In this document: one piece after another, positions 35,952 through 44,920 of the stretch | Position numbering within the stretch: the first letter of the stretch is position 1 | Layout of the letters: the number at the start of each line of letters is the position of its first letter | Assembly: GCF_034669705.1 (NCBI RefSeq) | Contig: NZ_JAXMOR010000025.1 | Span: forward strand, 1-64,000 | DNA length: 64,000 nucleotides | Reading direction: 5' to 3' | Source of the DNA: Marinovum sp034669705 | GTDB lineage: Bacteria; Pseudomonadota; Alphaproteobacteria; Rhodobacterales; Rhodobacteraceae | Made by a program: the position numbers and the translations under genes | The notes under the pieces: generated by a model | Databases searched by the model: none | What the model saw: the letters and a program-made list of their open reading frames with translations, nothing else | What the model was told of the DNA's origin: nothing

Positions 35952-36854
35952 ATGCCAAGACCTGAAACTGCAGGTTCGGGACTGATATCGCCGAAAGATT
36001 TGCCGCTGTGGGTTCCGGGTAAGGTTGTCTCGTCGAGCGAGGGCCTCGAGTGGAATGGCATCTCCCAATGCACCTATGCCTATCAAGGGCAGGACGTTGA
36101 CCTTCCGCCGATGAACACCTTCATGATCGTGCAGTACCGCAACGGCATCACGCCGATGGACAGGCAATTCGATGGAAAGTGGACGCGGACCCGATGCGCG
36201 CCGGGGCACTTCTCGCTCCTGTCGCGAGAGGTCGACACGCAGTGGAGCTGGTCCGACGATATCGAGGTGTCGCATGTCTATCTCGACGATACACTGCTGA
36301 AGCGCGTGGCGCGGGATACCCATGAGGGGGATGTCGGCCAGGTCGTTCTGCACGATGTCCTTCAGGGTGTCGATCCTGTCGTCGGCCACATCATCGATCG
36401 GTTGACCGTCGAAGCCGCGCGCCGGGGACCGGGCGGATCGCTCTACGCAGAAGCCCTGTCTGTCCAACTCGCCGTGCATCTTCTGCGCAGGTATGCTGCA
36501 ATCCGCAAGCCGATGCGGCCTTGCGAGAGCAGCCTGTCACCGCGCGAACTCGCCTGCCTCGAAGAGTTCATCGAGGCCCATATGCATGAGACGATCACGC
36601 TGGAGCAGATGGCACAGCTTTTCGGATTGGGCACCTGGACGCTCAACCGTCGTCTCAAGAAGTCCTTGGGACAATCGGCCTACGGATATGTCCAGCACAA
36701 GCGATTGGCGCGGGCCCGCGAGATGCTCAGAACGAATTGCGAACCGCTGAAACAGATCGCTGCAGACTGCGGCTTCTCGGACCAGGCGCATATGACACGC
36801 GCGTTTCGCAAGGCCGAAGGCGTGACGCCCGGGCAGTATCGCGCCCGCCATTGA
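35952..36854 (+). CDS. AraC family transcriptional regulator
   Basis: 300 residues. The N-terminal ligand-sensing region (about 1-190) is followed by the AraC/XylS double HTH (about 197-298): ITLEQMAQLFGLGTWTLNRRLKKSLG and PLKQIAADCGFSDQAHMTRAFRKAEGVTPGQYR. A very strong GGAGGGAGGAG lies upstream. It sits between prpE and the monooxygenase gene in the same direction, so it probably controls the monooxygenase group. AraC regulators commonly accompany BVMO genes. Confidence 0.93.
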   Translation: MPRPETAGSGLISPKDLPLWVPGKVVSSSEGLEWNGISQCTYAYQGQDVDLPPMNTFMIVQYRNGITPMDRQFDGKWTRTRCAPGHFSLLSREVDTQWSWSDDIEVSHVYLDDTLLKRVARDTHEGDVGQVVLHDVLQGVDPVVGHIIDRLTVEAARRGPGGSLYAEALSVQLAVHLLRRYAAIRKPMRPCESSLSPRELACLEEFIEAHMHETITLEQMAQLFGLGTWTLNRRLKKSLGQSAYGYVQHKRLARAREMLRTNCEPLKQIAADCGFSDQAHMTRAFRKAEGVTPGQYRARH

Positions 36855-37023
36855 AGGGGCTGCGCCAGCTGTCCCAAATGTTCAAAAGATACGCCCCCAA
36901 TCGTTCAATACCCTCCTGAGCGCGCTTGTTAGCCTCCTTGGACAGCGTGTCGTGACTGGCCTGCCAGGCAACGGTGACGCTTCCGCGGCCATGAGGAGAT
37001 GGCCGGAAACAGTGGAGGATCTC

Positions 37024-38697
37024 ATGTTAGACTTGAACAGTTCCGGCGGGCAGCCGGGTTCTAAAGCCGTGACCAAACGTCTTGACGCCCTGGTGGTCGG
37101 CGCAGGTGTCGCCGGGCTTTATCAATTGCACCAGCTTCGCGAATTGGGGCTGAACGTTGAGGCCTGCGATGCCGCCAGCGACGTCGGGGGCACTTGGTAC
37201 TGGAACCGGTATCCCGGCGCGAAGTTCGACAGCGAAGGGTTCATCTACCAGTATCTTTTTGACGAAAAGCTCTACAAGGACTGGACCTGGAGCGAGCGTT
37301 TCCCCTCTCAGCCCGAGATCGAGCGCTGGCTGCACTACGTGACCGACCGCCTGGATCTGCGCAAGGACATTACCTTCGACACCGCCGTCACCAAGGCCAC
37401 CTACAACGAATCCACCTGCCGTTGGACAGTGGAAACTTCGAAAGGTGACGTGATCGACACCCGATTCTTCGTGTCCTGCACCGGCATGCTTTCGGCTCCG
37501 CTGGAGGATCGCTTTCCGGGGCAGTCGTCGTTCAAGGGGCCGATCTTCCACACGGCGCGCTATCCCAAGGAGGGTATGGACTATACCGGCAAGCGGGTCG
37601 GCGTGATCGGCACCGGCGCCACCGGCATCCAGGTGATCCAGACCATCGCCTCGCAGGTCGACCAGTTGAAAGTCTTCGTGCGCACGCCGCAATATGTGCT
37701 GCCGATGACGAACCCGAAGCTCGGCCCGAAAGAGGCCAATGCCTACAAGGCGCGTTTCGACGCCGTCGCCGGCAACGCACCGCACACCTTCTGCGGCTTC
37801 GATTATGACTTCAGCCACGTTTGGGCGGACCTGTCGCCCGAAGAGCGCACCGCCGCCCTTGAGGACGCATACCAGCATGGCTCGCTCAAGCTCTGGCTGG
37901 GGGTCTTCGCCGAGATGTTCTTCGACGAGGACGTCAACGCCGAGGTCTCGTCCTTTGTCCGCGCCAAGATGGAAGCCCGGCTGAAAGACCGCAAGCTGAT
38001 CGATGTTCTTGTGCCGCAAGAGGGTGACTATGGCTTCGGCACACATCGGGTTCCGTTGGAAAGCAATTACCTTGAGGCTTACCTGCGCGACAATGTCGAG
38101 GCCGTGGGCGTGCGCAACAACCCGATCACCGAGATCGTGCCCGAAGGCGTCAAGCTGGCGGATGGCACCGTCCATGAAGTTGACGTGATCGTCATGGCAG
38201 TCGGTTTCGACGCCGGTTCGGGGGCGCTGTCACGGATCGACATCACCGGGCGCGACGGCATGAAACTGGGCGAGGAATGGTCAAAGGAAATCCGCACCAC
38301 GCTGGGCATGCAGAAATACGGTTTTCCCAACCTCTTCATGACCGGCGCACCGCTCGCTCCGTCGGCGGCGCTGTGCAACATGACCACCTGTCTGCAGCAG
38401 CAGACGGAATGGATTACCGAGTGTATCGCGGAACTGGTCAAGAACGGGCACGACGCTATCGAGCCGACGCTTGACGGCGAAGACACCTGGGTGCGCCACC
38501 ATGACGAGGTCGCCAATGCAACCCTGCTGTCAAAGACCGACAGTTGGTACAACGGCGGCAATATCGAGGGCAAGCCCAAGCGGTTGCTGTCCTATGCCGG
38601 TGGCGTCGGCACGTATCGCCAGAAGTGCGAAGAGGTCGTGCAGGAGGGGTATTCGCTCTTCCGGATGAGCAAGCTTGAAGAATCCGCGCTCGCCTGA
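37024..38697 (+). CDS. Baeyer-Villiger monooxygenase (flavin-dependent)
   Basis: 557 residues. Two Rossmann motifs, GAGVAG (26-31, FAD) and GTGATG (about 196-201, NADPH), flank the type I BVMO fingerprint FKGPIFHTARYP (about 170-181; F-x-G-x-x-x-H-x-x-x-Tyr-Pro variant). GGTWYWNRYPGAKFDSE is also diagnostic. It inserts one O atom next to a ketone carbonyl to make an ester or lactone, using NADPH and O2. GGAGG lies five bases before ATG 37024; the longer frame from 36952 is rejected. The hydrolase for its ester product follows directly. Confidence 0.94.
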   Translation: MLDLNSSGGQPGSKAVTKRLDALVVGAGVAGLYQLHQLRELGLNVEACDAASDVGGTWYWNRYPGAKFDSEGFIYQYLFDEKLYKDWTWSERFPSQPEIERWLHYVTDRLDLRKDITFDTAVTKATYNESTCRWTVETSKGDVIDTRFFVSCTGMLSAPLEDRFPGQSSFKGPIFHTARYPKEGMDYTGKRVGVIGTGATGIQVIQTIASQVDQLKVFVRTPQYVLPMTNPKLGPKEANAYKARFDAVAGNAPHTFCGFDYDFSHVWADLSPEERTAALEDAYQHGSLKLWLGVFAEMFFDEDVNAEVSSFVRAKMEARLKDRKLIDVLVPQEGDYGFGTHRVPLESNYLEAYLRDNVEAVGVRNNPITEIVPEGVKLADGTVHEVDVIVMAVGFDAGSGALSRIDITGRDGMKLGEEWSKEIRTTLGMQKYGFPNLFMTGAPLAPSAALCNMTTCLQQQTEWITECIAELVKNGHDAIEPTLDGEDTWVRHHDEVANATLLSKTDSWYNGGNIEGKPKRLLSYAGGVGTYRQKCEEVVQEGYSLFRMSKLEESALA

Positions 38698-38767
38698 CCC
38701 CAGCCCCCGCCTGCCCGGAAGAGGAGCCGTGGCAGGCAATCCTAAACAATCATTGGGAGGAAATCCG

Positions 38768-39955
38768 ATGGCACTGCAATTCGATGGCAATGCCATTCTG
38801 AACAATACCGTCTCGACCGAACCCGGCGTGCCCGGCGTGGTGGCAATGCTCACCGACCGCGGCGGAAATATCTTTGAGGGCGCCGCGGGCCTGCGCGAAA
38901 CCGGCAAGCCGGACCCCATGGCGCTCGACACCGTCACGGCGCTGTTCTCGACCTCAAAGGCGATCACCAGCACGGCGGCGCTGCAACTGGTTGAGGACGG
39001 CACGCTCGACCTTGATGCGCCGGCAAGCCGCTACGCGCCAGACATCGGCAAACTCCAGGTCATGACCGGGTTCGACGATGCCGGAGATCCGATTCTCCGG
39101 GCGCCCAAACGCACGGTCACCACGCGCGATCTGCTGCTGCACCGGTCCGGCCTGTGCTATGAGTTCTTCAACGAAGACTATCTTCGACTTGCAACTGAGA
39201 AGGGGCAGCCCAGCGTCATCACCGGCACAAAGGCGGCGCTGATGTCTCCGCTGGCCTTCGATCCCGGCGAACGGTGGGAATACGGCTCCGGCATCGACTG
39301 GGCAGGGCAGGTGATCGAGGGCATCACCGGCAAGCGCCTGGGCGAAGTCATGCAATCACGGATCTTCGACCCCCTTGGCATCGAAGACATGACCTTCGAG
39401 CTGACCGATGCCATGCGGGCCCGCATGGCACAGGTGCATGCACGCGGCGAGGACGGATCGCTGACGCCGATGGGCTTCGAACTTCCCGATACGCCCGAGG
39501 TCCACATGGGCGGGCACGGTCTTTATGGTACGGTCGGCGACTACATGAAGTTTATCCGCATGTGGCTGAACGACGGTCAGGGCGATCACGGCCGGGTGCT
39601 GAAGCCGGAAACAATCGCCATGGCCGAACAGAACCACCTTGGCGATCTCAAGGTCGTCGGCTTGCCCGGTCAGGTGCCCGCACTGACCCATGACGCCGAG
39701 TTGTTTCCGGGGCTGTCGAAATCCTGGTCACTGGGTTTCATGATCAACGACGAAGAGGCGCCCACCGGCCGGCCCGCCGGTGCGCTGGGCTGGGCCGGGC
39801 TCGCGAACCTGTTCTACTGGATCGACCGCCAGAACGGGATCGGCGGCTTCTGGGCGACGCAGATCCTGCCGTTTGGCGATGTGCCTTCCTTCACCGGCTA
39901 CCTCAACTTCGAAAGCGCGGCCTATTCGGCTCTGCGGATGGCGAAAGCCGCCTGA
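38768..39955 (+). CDS. Serine hydrolase, beta-lactamase/esterase (class C) fold
   Basis: 395 residues. SxxK motif STSK (61-64), the Tyr-x-Asn equivalent YGSGIDW, and a C-terminal GGHGLYGT segment place it with EstB-type esterases and class C beta-lactamase relatives. No signal peptide is visible, so it is cytoplasmic. GGGAGGAAA precedes the ATG. Coming directly after the BVMO gene, it most likely hydrolyses the ester or lactone made by that enzyme (inference). Confidence 0.87.
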   Translation: MALQFDGNAILNNTVSTEPGVPGVVAMLTDRGGNIFEGAAGLRETGKPDPMALDTVTALFSTSKAITSTAALQLVEDGTLDLDAPASRYAPDIGKLQVMTGFDDAGDPILRAPKRTVTTRDLLLHRSGLCYEFFNEDYLRLATEKGQPSVITGTKAALMSPLAFDPGERWEYGSGIDWAGQVIEGITGKRLGEVMQSRIFDPLGIEDMTFELTDAMRARMAQVHARGEDGSLTPMGFELPDTPEVHMGGHGLYGTVGDYMKFIRMWLNDGQGDHGRVLKPETIAMAEQNHLGDLKVVGLPGQVPALTHDAELFPGLSKSWSLGFMINDEEAPTGRPAGALGWAGLANLFYWIDRQNGIGGFWATQILPFGDVPSFTGYLNFESAAYSALRMAKAA

Positions 39956-40027
39956 GACCCAGAGAACCAGTCGAAGGCGGCCCGCTGTCCTCGGCCCCCC
40001 CCCATACCTGAAGAACTGGAGAACCCA

Positions 40028-40354
40028 ATGACTGTTTACCTTATTGGTGAGGTCAAGGTCACCGACCCCGCATGGATCCCTGACTATGCCGCCAAAGTTC
40101 ACGACATCGCCGCGAAACATGGTGGAAAATACCTGTCGCGCAGTGGCAAGATCGACACCGTCGAAGGCACCCCCCTCGATGCCACAATCGTGGCCTTGGT
40201 CGAATTTCCCGACCGCGCGTCGCTCGATGGCTTCGCAAGCGATCCCGACTACGCGCCCTTTGCCGAAGCACGCCAAGCGGGCAGCGAAAGCAGGTTGTAC
40301 GTGATCGACGACACCGACCTGGGTGGTGGCATTCCCTATCTCCCTGCAGGCTGA
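40028..40354 (+). CDS. DUF1330 family protein
   Basis: 108-residue ferredoxin-like fold (MTVYLIGEVKVTDPAWIPDYAAKV, GGKYLSRSGKIDTVEG, ALVEFPDRASLDGFASDPDYAPFAEARQAGS). DUF1330 is a small dimeric alpha+beta barrel family, function unknown but frequent in catabolic loci. A good Shine-Dalgarno (CTGGAGAA) precedes ATG 40028. A strong hairpin follows the stop. Confidence 0.88.
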   Translation: MTVYLIGEVKVTDPAWIPDYAAKVHDIAAKHGGKYLSRSGKIDTVEGTPLDATIVALVEFPDRASLDGFASDPDYAPFAEARQAGSESRLYVIDDTDLGGGIPYLPAG

Positions 40355-40379
40355 CCGCCACCCCCCGGGCTCGGAAGCT

Positions 40380-40415
40380 CCTGCGCACCGATCTGCTCCC
40401 CGGTCGGTGCGCAGG
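40380..40415. terminator. Perfect 12-bp intercistronic hairpin
   Basis: CCTGCGCACCGA and TCGGTGCGCAGG are exact complements with a 12-base loop, 25 bp after the DUF1330 stop and 70 bp before the acyl-CoA dehydrogenase. No clear T tract follows, so partial termination or RNA processing is as likely as full termination. It divides the island into an upper (oxidation) and a lower (CoA) transcript segment. Confidence 0.6.
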
Positions 40416-40484
40416 ATGTTCACGACACCACTCCGGCACGGCATCCACCCGTGCCGGCCGAACAAAACATAAGCAGGCAAGGCA

Positions 40485-41630
40485 ATGATTGAGCTCACTC
40501 CTTCCGAAGACCAACTGGCCATCCGCGACATGGCCGCCGATTTCGCGGCAAAGGAACTGGCCCCGCACGCCGTCGAATGGGACGAAACCAAGCACTTCCC
40601 GACCGACGTTCTAGCGCAGGCCGGGGCACTGGGCTTCGGTGCGATCTATACCCGCGAGGATGTCGGAGGCACCGGATTGGGGCGCGTCGATTCCGCGCTG
40701 ATCTTCGAGGCGTTGGCGACCGGCTGCCCGACGATCGCGGCCTATGTCTCTATCCACAACATGTGTTGCTGGATGATCGACCGCTACGGCTCCGAGACGC
40801 TGCGCGCGCAGTGGTGCCCGCGACTGGCAAGCATGGAAACGCTCGCCAGCTACTGCCTGACCGAACCCGGTGCCGGATCGGACGCCGCGGCGCTTGCAAC
40901 GCGCGCGGTGCGCGACGGTGACGATTACATCCTGACCGGACGGAAACAGTTCATTTCCGGCGCGGGCACCTCCGAAGTCTATCTGGTCATGGCCCGCACC
41001 GGCGAGGCGGGGCCGGGTGGCATTTCCGCTTTCCTCGTCGAGAAGGACATGCCGGGGCTGAGCTTTGGCGCCAATGAGCACAAGATGGGCTGGAATGCCC
41101 AGCCGACGCGGTCGGTTGCGCTCGACAAGGTCCGGGTTCCCGCGGCAAACATGCTGGGCACCGAAGGGAGCGGTTTCAAGATCGCGCTTTCGGGGCTCAA
41201 CGGTGGGCGCGTCAATATCGCCGCCTGTTCCCTGGGCGGCGCGCAGGCTGCAACCGACGCCACCCTGACCTATCTGCGCGACCGCAAGGCTTTCGGCAAG
41301 CCGCTGATCGAGCAACCGACGCTGCAACTCCGTCTGGCAGAGATGGCCACACGCCTCGAAGTGTCGCGCACCATTCTCTGGCGCGCTGCCGCCAGCCTCG
41401 ATGCCGGTGCCGCCGACGCCACGACGCTTTGCGCCATGGCCAAGCAATTTGTGACTGACGCCTGTTTCGACGTCGCCAATGACGCTCTGCAACTGCACGG
41501 CGGCTACGGCTATCTGACGGAATACGGGATCGAAAAGACCGTGCGCGATCTGCGGGTGCATCAGATCCTCGAAGGGACAAATGAGATCATGCGCCTGATC
41601 GTGTCCCGGTCGGTCATTGCGCAAGGTTGA
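40485..41630 (+). CDS. Acyl-CoA dehydrogenase, isobutyryl-CoA dehydrogenase-like
   Basis: 381-residue FAD enzyme with the usual N-helical, beta and C-helical domains. ASYCLTEPGAGSDAAAL, MGWNAQPTRSVALDKVRVP, ALQLHGGYGYLTEYGIEK and the catalytic-site segment QILEGTNEIMRLIVSR are present. The combination with 3-hydroxyisobutyryl-CoA hydrolase and MmsB immediately downstream is the valine-degradation set, pointing to isobutyryl-CoA to methacrylyl-CoA. The specificity is inferred from context. Confidence 0.9.
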   Translation: MIELTPSEDQLAIRDMAADFAAKELAPHAVEWDETKHFPTDVLAQAGALGFGAIYTREDVGGTGLGRVDSALIFEALATGCPTIAAYVSIHNMCCWMIDRYGSETLRAQWCPRLASMETLASYCLTEPGAGSDAAALATRAVRDGDDYILTGRKQFISGAGTSEVYLVMARTGEAGPGGISAFLVEKDMPGLSFGANEHKMGWNAQPTRSVALDKVRVPAANMLGTEGSGFKIALSGLNGGRVNIAACSLGGAQAATDATLTYLRDRKAFGKPLIEQPTLQLRLAEMATRLEVSRTILWRAAASLDAGAADATTLCAMAKQFVTDACFDVANDALQLHGGYGYLTEYGIEKTVRDLRVHQILEGTNEIMRLIVSRSVIAQG

Positions 41631-41635
41631 GTTCG

Positions 41636-42715
41636 ATGACTGATCAACAGGTTCTTATTTCTCGACAGGGCAGCCTCGGACGTCTGCACCTGAACCGGCC
41701 CAAGGCGCTGAACAGCGTGACGCTGGCCATGATCCGCACACTGGACACGGGATTGACGAGGTTCGAAACCGATCCAAGCATAACCAGCGTGCTGATCACC
41801 GGTGAGGGCGCGCGTGGGCTCTGTGCCGGAGGCGATATCATCGCGCTCTACAAAGCTGCCAGTGATGACCATGACGCAGCTCTCAACTTCTGGGCCGAGG
41901 AATATCGGCTGAATGCACGCATCGCCCGTTTCCCCAAGCCCTACATCGCCTTCATGGACGGTATCACCATGGGCGGCGGGGTCGGCGTATCGGCGCACGG
42001 GCGTTTTCGTATCGTGACAGAGCGAACGCGACTGGCCATGCCAGAGACAGGCATCGGGCTTGTTCCGGATGTCGGAGGGTCATGGTTGCTGGGCCAGAAC
42101 GCGCCGGGCGAATTGGGAACATACATCGGCCTGACCGGTTCCTTGCTCGGTGCCGGAGACGCAATCCATGCGGGGCTGGCGGATTGCTATATGCCAGCCG
42201 ACAGGCTGGAGCAGCTTGTCACCGCTCTTGCCGCTATTCCCCCGGAGGCGGACAAGGCAGCGCTCGCAGACGCAATAGCGGGTCTGAGTGAACCGGCCCC
42301 CGCATCGACCCTGGCCGGACAGCGGGCCGCGATCGATGACGCCTTTGCCGCGCCAACCGTTGAGGACATCCTTGACGCGCTGGATCGCCAAGGCACCGTG
42401 TTTGCAACGGCGAACCGCGAGACCTTGTCTGCAAAATCGCCGACGGCCCTGAAAATGACTCTGATGCTGTTGCGTGAAGCCCGTCACAGCCAGACTCTCG
42501 AACAGTGCCTAAACCGGGAATTTGCTGCTGTCAGTCACCTGTTTTGCCAGCCGGATTTCCGTGAAGGCGTGCGCGCGGCGGTGATTGACAAGGACTGCAA
42601 TCCCAAATGGCAACCCGACACACTCGCGAAAACGGCAGTGCCTGATCTCGCCGGCTTTGGCGATGGCAAAGCTCGTGTTTTCGCCACAAACAAGCTTGAA
42701 GAGGAAGCAAGATGA
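41636..42715 (+). CDS. Enoyl-CoA hydratase-fold protein, 3-hydroxyisobutyryl-CoA hydrolase type
   Basis: 359 residues, the longer ECH_2 form of the crotonase fold. Oxyanion segments LCAGGDIIALY and GGGVGVSAHGRFRI are followed by MPETGIGLVPDVGGSWLL, with the HIBYL-CoA hydrolase Glu and Asp. The C-terminal REFAAVSHLFCQPDFREGVRAAVIDKDCNPKW is typical of HIBCH. It releases free 3-hydroxyisobutyrate. ATG 41636 lies just after the ACAD stop. A separate methacrylyl-CoA hydratase is not in the window. Confidence 0.88.
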   Translation: MTDQQVLISRQGSLGRLHLNRPKALNSVTLAMIRTLDTGLTRFETDPSITSVLITGEGARGLCAGGDIIALYKAASDDHDAALNFWAEEYRLNARIARFPKPYIAFMDGITMGGGVGVSAHGRFRIVTERTRLAMPETGIGLVPDVGGSWLLGQNAPGELGTYIGLTGSLLGAGDAIHAGLADCYMPADRLEQLVTALAAIPPEADKAALADAIAGLSEPAPASTLAGQRAAIDDAFAAPTVEDILDALDRQGTVFATANRETLSAKSPTALKMTLMLLREARHSQTLEQCLNREFAAVSHLFCQPDFREGVRAAVIDKDCNPKWQPDTLAKTAVPDLAGFGDGKARVFATNKLEEEAR

Positions 42716-43602
42716 CCCGCAAAATCGCCTTCATCGGCCTTGGCAACATGGGCGCGCCAATGGCGGGCAATCTGGTGAAAGCCGGACACGAGGTCTACGG
42801 CTTCGACCTCGCCGCGCCAGCCCGCGCAGATGCTGCTGCGCGCGGTGTGGCGGTATGTGATGCGGTTTCAGAGGCGATCAAAGGCGTAGAGGCTGTCATC
42901 ACCATGTTGCCGAACGGAGCGCTTGTCAAAAAGGTCTGGACCGAGATCGCGGACCTTGTCCCGACCGGAACCGTCGTCATCGACTGCTCGACCATTGATG
43001 TCGACAGCGCAACGGCGGCCCACGGCCTGCTGACTGACAAGGGCTGTCTGACCCTGGATGCTCCGGTTTCGGGCGGAACCGGCGGAGCCGAAGCGGGAAC
43101 GCTGACATTCATGGTGGGCGGTGCGCCAGAGGCACAAGATGTTGCGCAGGCCCTTCTCGCTCCGATGGCGGGGCGCATTGTGCCCTGTGGCGGTCCGGGC
43201 GCTGGGCAAGCCGCCAAGGTCTGCAACAACATGCTGCTGGGCATTTCGATGGTCGGCGCGGCCGAGGCCTTTGTCCTTGGCGAAAAGCTCGGCTTGGATC
43301 ACCAGGCGTTGTTCGATGTGATCTCTACCTCGTCAGGCCAATGCTGGTCGGTCAACACCTATTGCCCGGTTCCCGGACCAGTGCCCACATCCCCTGCAAA
43401 TGCCGCTTACAGGCCCGGTTTCGCCGCCTCGCTGATGCTGAAAGACCTGCGACTTGCGCAGGACGCCGCCCAATCGCGAGGGGCGCAGACCGTCTTGGGT
43501 GCAGACGCGGTCCAACTCTATGACGCCTTCGACAAGGCAGGGCATGGAGACATCGATTTCTCCGGCATCATTCAGTTTCTGCGGATGCAGGACAACGAGT
43601 GA
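42712..43602 (+). CDS. mmsB: 3-hydroxyisobutyrate dehydrogenase
   Basis: 296 residues. The N-terminal NAD-binding GLGNMGAPMAGNL (7-19) is followed by the substrate motif DAPVSGGTGGAEAGTLTFMVGG, the catalytic Lys in GQAAKVCNNMLLG (about 164-176), and the C-terminal helical domain with GFAASLMLKDLRLAQ. It oxidises 3-hydroxyisobutyrate to methylmalonate semialdehyde. It overlaps the preceding gene by 4 bp (ATGA), showing tight coupling with the hydrolase that supplies its substrate. Last gene of the island. Confidence 0.95.
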   Translation: MTRKIAFIGLGNMGAPMAGNLVKAGHEVYGFDLAAPARADAAARGVAVCDAVSEAIKGVEAVITMLPNGALVKKVWTEIADLVPTGTVVIDCSTIDVDSATAAHGLLTDKGCLTLDAPVSGGTGGAEAGTLTFMVGGAPEAQDVAQALLAPMAGRIVPCGGPGAGQAAKVCNNMLLGISMVGAAEAFVLGEKLGLDHQALFDVISTSSGQCWSVNTYCPVPGPVPTSPANAAYRPGFAASLMLKDLRLAQDAAQSRGAQTVLGADAVQLYDAFDKAGHGDIDFSGIIQFLRMQDNE

Positions 43603-43681
43603 GCTACTCCCCGAAATTCGGACACTGACATAAGCTACGATTTGCAGTCTGCTGTGAACCGCGCCGGGTTGGTACATTAAT

Positions 43682-43735
43682 AGTGGGCGAGCCGGGAAGA
43701 ACTTAGCTTTGTTACGGGAAAAGCACAGGGTTTTC
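43682..43735 (-). repeat. Right terminal inverted repeat of the catabolic island
   Basis: Read as reverse complement it gives CCTGTGCTTTTCCCGT, a 6-base spacer, then GCTAAGTTCTTCCCGG, matching the left repeat block for block. The surrounding 43603-43860 is AT-richer than the rest of the window and carries no gene. CCCCGAAATTCGGAC just after mmsB (43609-43623) is another small dyad. Confidence 0.55.
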
Positions 43736-43880
43736 AGAACTTGAAGATTCTGTAGGGCGCTGATATCGCGTGTTTTTATTTATCGCGAATATTTGCTTTG
43801 AGAAAAACTTGGTATGGTTCTACAGGGTGTGTGATCCGGGGCAGGTCTCCCGCGACGATCAGTATGGCTCAACATGCAGA

Positions 43881-43903
43881 GCGCCCGACGGGCGCCTTTG
43901 TCT
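43881..43903 (+). terminator. Short GC hairpin with T-rich tail before the hydrolase gene
   Basis: GCGCCC-GAC-GGGCGC stem followed by CTTTGTCTT. It lies in the leader of the alpha/beta hydrolase gene, 16 bp before its start, so it could end a transcript entering from the island or be an attenuator. Confidence 0.4.
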
Positions 43904-43918
43904 TCTCCGGAGCACGCC

Positions 43919-44551
43919 ATGAAATTCCTGATGAACGGCGACGCCCGTGGTCGCATGACCGTGCTACTGGCCCATGGTGCCGGCGCCGCGATGGATACGC
44001 CGTGGATGACCAAGGTCGCCGAGGCTCTGGCCGACGGGGGGCTTCGTGTCGCCCGCTTCGAGTTCAGCTACATGGCGGCCCGCCGCACCGGCGGCGCGAA
44101 ACGCCCGCCAGCCAAGGCCGAGACCTATGTACCTGAGTACCTCGCCGCCATCGATGCGCTGTCGCGTGACGGTCCGCTGTTCATCGGCGGCAAGAGCATG
44201 GGTGGCCGGGTCGCCAGCCTCGCCGCCCAGGAGCTTTTCGATGCAGGTCGCATCAAGGGGCTGATCTGCCTCGGATTTCCGTTCCACCCGCCGAACAAGC
44301 CCGAGAAGACACGCTGCGCGCATCTCGCGGCAATCACCTGTCCCACGCTCATCTGTCAGGGCACCCGCGATCAGTTCGGAACCCGCGAGGAGGTTGAGGC
44401 CTATCCGCTCTCGTCCGCGGTCGAGATGTTCTGGTTGGAGGACGGCGACCACGACCTGAAGCCGCGCAAGCGGCTCACCGGGCAGAGCCTTGACGACCAC
44501 CTCGGGTCAGTGGCGGCGCGGATTTGCTGCTGGAGTGCGGCGCAGGCGTGA
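43919..44551 (+). CDS. Alpha/beta hydrolase (KANL3/Tex30-like, dienelactone-hydrolase-type)
   Basis: 210 residues. It starts MKFLMNGDARGRMTVLLAHGAGAAMDTPWM (oxyanion HGAG), has the nucleophile elbow GGKSMGGR with Ser about 99, the acid in CQGTRDQFGTREE, and the His in LEDGDHDLKPR. This small cytosolic family has unknown substrates. ATG 43919 follows CCGGAGCACGCC. The 5' end of a diverged relative remains at 31031, on the other side of the island, which suggests this locus has been broken or exchanged during island insertion. Confidence 0.88.
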   Translation: MKFLMNGDARGRMTVLLAHGAGAAMDTPWMTKVAEALADGGLRVARFEFSYMAARRTGGAKRPPAKAETYVPEYLAAIDALSRDGPLFIGGKSMGGRVASLAAQELFDAGRIKGLICLGFPFHPPNKPEKTRCAHLAAITCPTLICQGTRDQFGTREEVEAYPLSSAVEMFWLEDGDHDLKPRKRLTGQSLDDHLGSVAARICCWSAAQA

Positions 44552-44920
44552 GCGGCGGCGGACGGGCGATGAGACCCCTCAGATAGCGAAGGTGCCGGGC
44601 AGGGTTGCTTGGCCCATATTGTAATCCGCCCGCGCGTTCGGCGCGCGGTCCCAGACGGTCTGCCGCTTTGCAATAATCATGCTGCACTTGGCATTGGCCA
44701 TGGCTTGGCTGGCCGCGAGAGGGGCTGCCGGGGACGGGCGACTGTCCGCTGAAATCGCGCCGGTATCTCATCAGCCCGGCTCCGAGGATCACGAACCGCA
44801 CAATGGCGCCGAGGCCGAAAGCGCGGATCACAGGCGGCCAGGCGACGGACCGTTGGGCGGCGCTCGTGGCTCGGGATGACCGCGACATTCTGCTCGAGGA
44901 CATCAGTGACGCGTTGCAGG
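44552..44920. other. Gap between hydrolase and lacI-type gene, no gene recognised
   Basis: Open frames exist on both strands but none has a recognisable domain or convincing ribosome-binding site. A minus-strand frame (about 44740-44880) contains a hydrophobic stretch IRAFGLGAIVRFVILGAGLM that might be a gene relic. The lacI promoter begins at 44921. Confidence 0.4.

Noticed and set aside
33876..36479. 867-residue minus-strand open frame across prpE and the AraC gene
   Set aside because: Runs antisense through two clear genes with no motif; an artefact of codon bias.
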